From Desulfovibrio sp. (GTDB lineage: Bacteria > Desulfobacterota > Desulfovibrionia > Desulfovibrionales > Desulfovibrionaceae), in assembly GCA_017415765.1 (NCBI GenBank), contig JAFQED010000028.1, positions 24,033 to 88,032 of the forward strand: a stretch of DNA of 64,000 nucleotides, in the 5' to 3' direction. A program made the position numbers and the translations under genes. Shown piece by piece: positions 62,217 to 64,000 of this stretch. Each line of letters opens with the position of its first letter. Positions within the stretch are counted from its first letter, which is position 1. A model generated the notes under the pieces. The model searched no databases. It was not told the DNA's origin and worked only from the letters and a program-made list of their open reading frames with translations.

Positions 62217-62972
62217 TCAGCCCAGAATCTTGGTTCTGGTCTGATTCATATTGGCCTGCATGTCCCGCAGCCAGTTCAGACTGTTGGAGACAAGCTCCTT
62301 AAGGGCCTCATTGGTCTGTTTGGTCTGCTCCATCATGGTGCGGATCTTTTCCTGCTCCGCCTCAAGCCGCTTGGCCTCTGCCGAACGCAAACCCTGGGCA
62401 TAGTCCCCGCCGGCACTGATGATGCTGCCCCCACTGTTGATCATGGTTGAGAGAGAGGTTGCACGGGCAGCGGTCAGTTCTGTGCTGATGGTTTTTCCAT
62501 CAAAACCCGTGACCCCCTTGGCAGAAACCCCCATGCTGACAGCCCCGGCTGCCATGTTGACCACAGCCCCCGCAACAGCGCAGGCAAACTTTTGCATGGC
62601 CCCTTTTTCTATCTTGTCTGCCTGATCCATCATTTTATCAGCAATAGCCATCCCCTGGCTCTGGATAAGGCTGCGGTTAGACTGACGCTGTTCGGCAGCC
62701 TCCTTGATCATCAGAGAAACAAAAAGGGCACCGGGCGAGGGGGTAGAGGCCCAGGCCTGAAGGTCTCTTGTGGTTTGGGCGGCCTTGGCCAGTTCTGGCA
62801 GATCCGCTCGAACACTGCCCACGGCCTGTTCAAAGGATTTGTTTTCCTGAATGGCTTCAAGCACTGCCTTTTCAATTTCCGCAGCGGAAACCCCCTGCAT
62901 TTTGGCTGTGTTGACCAGTTCATTATATAACGCTGCGTTATAGCCTGGGGTTTTTTCTATAGTTGTGGACAT
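62217..62972 (-). CDS. sctB: Probable minor T3SS translocator (SctB/YopD-like)
   Basis: 251 residues: helical, with one hydrophobic segment (FACAVAGAVVNMAAGAVSMGVSA, about 129-151) and a C-terminal coiled coil (SAEAKRLEAEQEKIRTMMEQTKQ). One membrane segment plus amphipathic C-terminus and position beside a two-segment translocator fit YopD/SipC-type pore proteins. Sequence divergence is large, so the assignment rests on architecture and context. It lies 18 bp after the larger translocator gene. Confidence 0.72.
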   Translation of the reverse strand: MSTTIEKTPGYNAALYNELVNTAKMQGVSAAEIEKAVLEAIQENKSFEQAVGSVRADLPELAKAAQTTRDLQAWASTPSPGALFVSLMIKEAAEQRQSNRSLIQSQGMAIADKMMDQADKIEKGAMQKFACAVAGAVVNMAAGAVSMGVSAKGVTGFDGKTISTELTAARATSLSTMINSGGSIISAGGDYAQGLRSAEAKRLEAEQEKIRTMMEQTKQTNEALKELVSNSLNWLRDMQANMNQTRTKILG

Positions 62973-62990
62973 ACTGACCTCTATCGCAGA

Positions 62991-64000
62991 TTATGCCATG
63001 GCCGGATTGCCGGTCATTATGGCTGTATTGGTCTGTGCGCCTTCCTGCACGATCTCAGACACGGCTTGCAGGGTCTGTTCGCTGCGTTGCAGCATTTCCT
63101 TCAGGTGTTCCATGTCCATTTCATTGGCTATGGCGATTTTTTCCAGAATAGCCTGAAGCCTCTTTTGCTGGGCTTGCAAATAGCTTATGTCACGCTCATT
63201 GACGGCAGAGGCGATGCTGGTACCAGCCTGAAGCATCGTCATGGCCCCGCTGGCAGCAGCAGTAGCACGGGACACAACACCGGCCACATGCTTCAAGGTC
63301 TGCACAGACTGAGCAGCAGAACTGGCCCCCTGCGCAGAGGCTGAAGTAACGGTAGATGCGGCTGTGGTAGCCGTTTGGGCAGCCTTGGCCGCACTGCCAG
63401 CGGTCCCAGTACCAAAGCTGGCCACCACAAGAGCAATGGAAGTAACCAGATCCACAGCCATCTTGGTCCAGCCAATGGCACTCTCACTGGCCCCGGCGGC
63501 TTCCATGATCTTACCCACAATAAAACCGGGGCTGAAGCCAGCCTTGCCTCCCGTGGCCTCCTCGGTAATGGAGCTGACCAGCAGGGCCATGGAGGCAATG
63601 CCCACAGCCAGCAGGGCCGTACCCGCACCGCCGGCCGCCATGCCCGCTGCCCCGACGGCGATCATGGCTACGGATGCCACAGCAGCCAGGGCCATGCCAA
63701 TGTATTTGAAAGCCTTGAGCAAGCCATCCAAAAAGCCTTTGGAACGGGATTTTTCCAACTGCTCCTGAATGGATTTCAGTTTTTCCTCATTGGCCATAGC
63801 CCGTTCCTGGGCATGGGCCGCCATAGAGGCAACACCGGCTTTGGTTTCTGTTTTGCGCTGCTCAAAGCCCACAGCCTCCAACAGGCTTTCCAGTGAAAGC
63901 CCGCCCATGCTCAGGGTTACACTGGGCTGGGGCAAATCAGGCAAACTGCTGTTACCGCTTACACTCCAGCTTTTTGTGCTTTCCCCGGCTCCGGGCATGG
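62991..64000 (-). CDS. sctE: Probable major T3SS translocator (SctE/YopB-like), 5' end outside the window
   Basis: At least 335 residues; the open frame runs to the window edge, so the N-terminus may be missing. Coiled coil at about 60-85, hydrophobic segments at about 97-137 and 180-200, and a second coiled coil at about 270-315 (LQAQQKRLQAILEKI). This is the layout of YopB/IpaB/SipB pore-forming translocators. It would insert into the host membrane with the protein encoded at 62217-62972. Confidence 0.75.
   Translation of the reverse strand, partial: MPGAGESTKSWSVSGNSSLPDLPQPSVTLSMGGLSLESLLEAVGFEQRKTETKAGVASMAAHAQERAMANEEKLKSIQEQLEKSRSKGFLDGLLKAFKYIGMALAAVASVAMIAVGAAGMAAGGAGTALLAVGIASMALLVSSITEEATGGKAGFSPGFIVGKIMEAAGASESAIGWTKMAVDLVTSIALVVASFGTGTAGSAAKAAQTATTAASTVTSASAQGASSAAQSVQTLKHVAGVVSRATAAASGAMTMLQAGTSIASAVNERDISYLQAQQKRLQAILEKIAIANEMDMEHLKEMLQRSEQTLQAVSEIVQEGAQTNTAIMTGNPAMA

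Noticed and set aside
62991-64000. Reading the SctE-like protein as complete, starting at the ATG at 63998
   Set aside because: The frame is still open at the window edge and no ribosome binding site can be seen, so the true start may lie outside.

Overview
The window looks like a piece of the chromosome of a sulfate-reducing, gut-type member of the Desulfovibrionaceae (relatives of Desulfovibrio, Bilophila and Lawsonia). The evidence is an Rnf operon carrying a decaheme cytochrome c, a small c-type cytochrome, a polar-flagellum cluster with sigma54- and sigma28-like promoters, a Ysc-type type III secretion system (T3SS), and moderately GC-rich DNA. No rRNA, tRNA, CRISPR array, transposase or prophage gene was found. 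The taxonomic reading is inference from gene content.

Layout. 0-1 kb: GTPase engB and a cytochrome c facing each other across a bidirectional terminator. 1.4-10.3 kb (minus): a tightly packed operon ispG-proS-xseA-(M23 peptidase)-xseB-ispA-dxs-mobA, with isoprenoid synthesis as its main theme and many ATGA stop/start overlaps. 10.4-12.2 kb (plus): two FlgO-domain proteins around a small secreted protein, behind flagellar-type promoters. 12.2-13.9 kb: ychF and a cysteine-cluster protein. 14-21 kb (minus): decaheme cytochrome-rnfCDGEAB-apbE, a membrane ion-pumping ferredoxin oxidoreductase with its flavin transferase. 21.2-29.3 kb (plus): an HD-domain protein, a phosphofructokinase, and an AddA/AddB-type helicase-nuclease pair. 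29.4-33 kb (plus): lysA, a MATE exporter and a DUF2156 protein.

33-39 kb (minus): fliF-(67-aa FliF-tail-like protein)-fliG-fliH-fliI, the flagellar MS ring, switch and export ATPase, behind a sigma54-type promoter. 39-42 kb (plus): an NlpC/P60 lipoprotein and a pseudouridine synthase-dephospho-CoA kinase fusion. 42.5-49.1 kb (minus): a chemoreceptor with a sigma28-type promoter, an MltB-type lytic transglycosylase, hflK-hflC, and an SLT-domain lipoprotein.

49-64 kb (minus, read from the right edge): translocator-like proteins, a CesT-type chaperone, then sctC-D-E-F-G-I-J-K-L-N-O-P-Q-R in the gene order of Yersinia virC followed directly by virB, ending with an RsbV/RsbW-like partner-switching pair. 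sctS, sctT, sctU and sctV are not in the window. The first translocator gene runs off the right edge.

The most unusual unexplained structure is a modular palindromic repeat. Two long copies lie in opposite orientation (42185-42420 and 52514-52702, sharing 110 identical bases), and two fragments lie at 46100-46133 and 57194-57209. In three of the four copies the first three bases, TAG, are the stop codon of the preceding gene, two of them inside the T3SS operon.
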